Shown piece by piece: positions 60,419-64,000 of a stretch of 64,000 nt of DNA. The notes under the pieces were generated by a model that worked only from the letters and a program-made list of their open reading frames with translations, made no database searches and was not told the origin of the DNA. The translations under genes were made by a program, and so were the position numbers. The stretch spans positions 566,035 through 630,034 of the forward strand of contig JAREIK010003356.1 in the NCBI GenBank assembly GCA_029783825.1. Direction: 5' to 3'. The stretch comes from Sapria himalayana. Taxonomy: Eukaryota > Streptophyta > Magnoliopsida > Malpighiales > Rafflesiaceae. The first letter of the stretch is position 1; every line of letters starts with the position of its first letter.

Positions 60419-60660
60419 TTTTGCAGTAGTTTCTACAGAAACTGTAACATAAAACACAAAAAATAAAATCCTAAAAAATATTCAGTTTAATGCAATTGCT
60501 GCAGAAACATAAACAAATAACACAACAAAAAAATCTAATTAAGTCCAGTAAATAACTATATGTACTGCATATATATATTAAATACATCAAGAAAAAATAA
60601 AAAAAAATGAAATCCATAATCAATGTTTTAAGGCATTGAAAAAAAATGTGTGTAATAAAC
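60419..60660 (-). other. Probable 3' untranslated region of element G transposase
   Basis: AT-rich DNA between the last stop codon of the transposase frame and the subterminal repeats, with no repeat motif. The 80-residue minus frame at 60471-60713 overlaps the end of the transposase in another phase and is a shadow. Confidence 0.4.
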
Positions 60661-62862
60661 TCAATCATCCAACCTAGTTTCATAATCATTATGCTGCGAC
60701 GGTTCTGGTCCACACGGTGAGATGTCGGGTACTGGGCTAGAGCTGTCTGCTATTGGTAGTCCTGATGTAGTTATTGTAGGTGTTGCTATAAGTGATGGAG
60801 TAGATGTATTAGCTGGAGCATTATGCCGAACAATCCAAGATAGATCATCATGGTTGAACTATAGTCTTCCTTCTTAAAACTTCTTTGTAAGCCAGTCAAA
60901 ACGCATACGCGACTCATCCCTATCATCCTCATGGTCGATCATGTGTCGCTCGATACCATCAAACTGATATTGTATCTCATTATGCATCCCATCCTAAAAT
61001 TCCTCCATCTTCGAGAACAACTTCGAAACTGGTCCTAAAAATTCAGCTTCATAGTCTGGTCATCTATGTGAGTAGAATAATGATGTCGATGAACTGATGT
61101 CATAGACGGGCATCTTCTCATTGCCATCAATAGCCGCATACCAAATCTAATTCATATCAACTGGTGGAGCTCATGAATGACAACTACTTATTGCACCATC
61201 ACATGAACCTTTAGCAGATTGAGAATACGCTTGAGTCGTGGAAGCTAATATTTACTCATATCTCACCTAATAAAAATGTACGAAAAGTATTTCAATTTAT
61301 ATTCAAACAAAAAAAAGTTAATTTTTTTAATGAAACTTACATTAGTTGCACGAGATCTCTAATCAATGAAAGTCTGATCATCATGAGCCTTCGTGTGCAT
61401 GTATCTGAATAAGTGAGGATCACTAGGCTTCTTACCCTCCTTGCTTGTCTATAATTACCCACAAAACAAATGTTAATTCTATTCAAAAAACAATTTTTTA
61501 TGAGAAATGAAATTTAGGCATAATTGAACATATTTCACAAAGAAATAAACATAAAAAGTATAAATTAGATATAATATCAATGCTCATTCATGCACACGCA
61601 TCGAGTGAGATCCACAAGTGTGTGTAGACATACCACTACCCACCCCAACTCGCTCTAAGTGACGATTGCCGCTTTATTTATAATACCTCTTCCTATAATC
61701 CGTATCTTCCCATTTGCTCCGACACTTCTTGAAAACATGGTTCGAGACACTCGAATCTTTTTCTTTCTTCTTCAATATTTTATCATTTATATCATACACA
61801 CTATCTTTATACCAACTGGTAGCATGCTTGTAGAACACACTTTTGACTGCCTCCTTTGGCCATGTCCACCTATAAACTTTTTGCAATTATAAATAAACAA
61901 TTTTTAATCAATGATCAAAAGAATAAATAAAAGATGTAAAAATTTTTAGGTTGTAATATTTACCTTAAATTCTCTCCATATCATCAATTGGTCTCTATCT
62001 GTGAGTGACTTCCTAAATAAACAATAATGTGCATTAGGTTTAAAGGACTTCCTAAAAATTGTCTTCAAAATTTTAGAAATAGAACCAGACAGCTCTAACT
62101 TCGTCTTGTAACCAAAAAATTATTAGTAAGTAAGAAATAAAATAATAAATTGATAAATCATTTGCTAAGTTTTATATCTTATGGATTATCAATTGTAACA
62201 TCAAACTAAGCAATAGGGAGACTCTCATCTATATAGTGCTCTGGGGAAGACTCTGCAACATCTCCATCTTATCCCTCCCATGTCTCTTTATCATTCATCA
62301 AAATCTCAGGACCATTATGTGGATCAGTCACCAGATGTTGCTACTGTGGTACATTCACAACCTTCTCTATCTACTGTGAAGTCTCATCTACCCATGATCC
62401 TCTACAAGTTTCAGGCATACCTGAGGCCGTGCTGCCTTTACCATAACTCATACGACCTTGCAACATGATGTCTCTGCCTCCTCCACATGTCATATTTGTA
62501 ATAAATACATAAGGCAGTAAAATAAACAAAAATGATTAAGAATTAAAACGAAAATGATTACTGACACTCGTGTTGAACTTGAACACCTCTGGTGGACTTG
62601 GTTCTCACCATAGTATATCCAAACATTGTAATCAACCACAAAATCATTTCTATACAAATGTATCTTCACAATATCAATATTTAAAAACTTTTTATTCTGA
62701 CATTTAAGTAAAGTACAAGGACACCATTTATCTGTACCATCATTCACACACTCAGGATGTCTCAGAGCAAACTCAAAAAATTCATCAACTTTATTCCCCC
62801 ATTCATTACAAAACATTTCATTCACTATTCCACCCTTTTACGTCCATTCACTATCATCTTTC
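60661..62862 (-). pseudogene. Ptta/En/Spm-type CACTA transposase gene, decayed
   Basis: First exon (62862-62565): DDSEWT, a stop, then FCNEWGNKVDEFFEFALRHP, DKWCPCTLLKCQNKKF and IHLYRNDFVVDYNVWIYYGE, the transposase-associated domain with its Cys cluster. A Ser/Asp-rich segment follows (62490-62180). Then at 61886-61674 comes VYRWTWPKEAVKSVF, HATSWYKDSVYD and FKKCRSKWEDTDYRKRYYK, typical of the plant Transposase_24 family. GMSTHTCGSHSMRVHE and KKPSDPHLFRYMHTKAHDDQ come next, then a long C-terminal part ending HNDYETRLDD and TGA at 60663-60661. A clear intron spans 61340-61267 (GTAAGT to TTTATTAG). In-frame stops include 62840, 62373, 62343, 62271, 62208, 61254, 61173, 61149, 61062, 60996, 60876 and 60861. 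No TNP2 catalytic core lies between the two domains, so the gene corresponds to the second, DNA-binding-type product or a fused internal-deletion form. Confidence 0.85.
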
Positions 62863-62889
62863 GTAACTAGTTAAAAAACCATTTTATTT

Positions 62890-64000
62890 AACAAATGTGA
62901 TTGTCTCTAATTATGGTTATATATAATTATATAAACATTTATTTAGATATACAAATATATATATATAGTTATACACATATAGTTTAAAAATTGTTGTATG
63001 TTGTTATACATGTAATTATAAATATAGTTACATGTGGTTATACATATAGTTACACAATTAGATAAACATATATTTATACATGTAGGTTTATATATTTATT
63101 CATTTAATTTTATATATTTATACATATAATAATGTATAGGTATAGATATAGTAAAATACTTTTTTATATACTACTATATACAAGTATATATTAAATATAA
63201 GCTATAAATTTAATATTTAAATATAATTATGCATAAAAATTTTAAAGTTATACACATAGTAAGATACAATTATTTATAGTTATATATTATTTTACATATA
63301 ATATATATAGTTATAAATAGTTATATATAATTAAACATATAGTTATATATAGATATATTCATACAATTAGTTATTTGTTGTTATACATAAATATAAACAA
63401 CGTTATAAAAAAAATATTTTGCTTTAATTATATTAATACATATATGTATATATAGTTACCGATATAGTTATATATTATTTTATAGACATTTATTTAGTTA
63501 TAAAAATATTTATATATAGTTATACACATATAGTTTAACATAATGTTGTATGTTTTATACATGTAATTATAAATATAGTTACATGTGGTTATACATGTAG
63601 TTACACATATAGTTAAACATATATTTATACATGTAGGTTTATATATTTGTTCATTTAATTTTATATATCATATAGTTATGTATAGGTATAAATATAGTAA
63701 AATACTTTTTTTATATACTAATATATACAAATATATATTAAATATAAGTTGTAAAGTATATATTTAAATATTATTATGTATAAAGCTTTTATAGTTATAC
63801 ATATAGTAAGATACAATTATTTATAGTTATATCTATTATTCATATAATATATATAGTTATAAATAGTTATATATAATTAAATATATAGTTAATTAGTTAT
63901 ATATAGATATATTCATACAAGTTGTTATAAGTAGTTATACATAAAAATAAACAACGTTATAAAAAATATTTTGCTTTAATTATATTAATACATATATGTA
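62890..64000 (-). repeat. TA-rich tandem repeat upstream of element G transposase
   Basis: ACACATATAGTTT starts at 62973 and 63524 (551-bp spacing). Phrases ATATAGTTACATGTGGTTAT and TATTTATACATGTAGGTTTA recur in each unit and are the reverse complement of the 9346-11190 family. The array continues past the window end. Confidence 0.85.

Larger units (their letters stand above)
59864..64000 (-). mobile_element. CACTA element G with transposase remnant (runs off window)
   Basis: The terminus CACTACTAAATTTCACC stands at the edge of array 5. Inward come 0.55 kb of GGTCGGTAA/TTACCGACC subterminal repeats, a minus-strand Ptta/En/Spm-type transposase pseudogene and the TA-rich tandem repeat. The coding strand points towards the visible terminus, so 59864 is the 3' end of the element and its 5' end lies beyond 64000. 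Confidence 0.75.

Noticed and set aside
60661..61254. Reassigned genetic code (TAG/TAA read as Gln)
   Set aside because: Stops at Gln sites could suggest a ciliate-like code, but the transposase types are plant-specific, TGA also replaces Trp and Arg in the other copy, and C-to-T decay explains all of it.
62280..62468. 62-residue plus frame
   Set aside because: It is the antisense shadow of the Ser/Asp-rich part of the minus-strand transposase pseudogene.

Overview
The window looks like nuclear DNA from a seed plant, almost certainly an angiosperm with a repeat-rich, AT-rich genome. It carries plant-type CACTA (En/Spm, DTC) transposons with TNP2-type and Ptta/En/Spm transposases, a Ty1-copia remnant, and broken pieces of recognisable plant genes (a DNA topoisomerase II fragment and a probable PP2A catalytic-subunit start). 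I found no intact protein-coding gene. The species cannot be named from the sequence. About 28.5 kb of the 64 kb (roughly 45%) is degenerate tetranucleotide (TCTA)n/(TAGA)n DNA. The long frames in it, which read as Tyr-Leu-Ser-Ile repeats, are low-complexity artefacts.

Layout. 1-2224: TCTA array 1. 2225-5410: two related non-autonomous CACTA copies, apparently nested (A interrupted by B). 5411-9230: AT-rich DNA with an 80-bp tandem repeat, a pentanucleotide array and a GT run. 9260-13905: a decayed CACTA element in which TA-rich tandem repeats of about 540-580 bp precede a TNP2 transposase pseudogene. 14060-15865: two tandem copies of a repeat unit that carries GC-rich trinucleotide arrays, then a tRNA-like SINE candidate. 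16800-18320: a patchwork of host-gene fragments on both strands (PP2A start, TOP2 TOPRIM region, an exon-like piece with a PCNA-binding-like motif). 18677-23911: arrays 2 and 3 (GATA polarity), split by CACTA copy C. 23912-26780: CACTA copy D with two tandem copies of the trinucleotide unit. 26781-37908: TCTA array 4. 37909-47547: a probable 9.6-kb CACTA element with ends E and F, holding a copia fragment and an unidentified exon-like frame. 47548-59863: TCTA array 5. 59864 to the window end: a CACTA element (G) with GGTCGGTAA subterminal repeats, a minus-strand transposase pseudogene and the same TA-rich tandem repeat upstream of it.

How the parts relate. At least one edge of every tetranucleotide array lies at a CACTA terminus, and the elements face arrays of either polarity. 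This fits repeated insertion of CACTA elements into older GATA/TCTA arrays better than fixed carriage of the array by the element. Arrays 4 and 5 have the same polarity and are separated only by element E-F, so they were probably one array of about 23 kb. Both transposase genes are ruined mostly by stops at positions where the family usually has Gln, Trp or Arg. That is the pattern expected from deamination of methylated cytosine, so the region is probably old silenced heterochromatin.

Limits. Family assignments rest on motifs read by eye. Repeat edges in AT-rich DNA are approximate, and no alignment or database search was possible.
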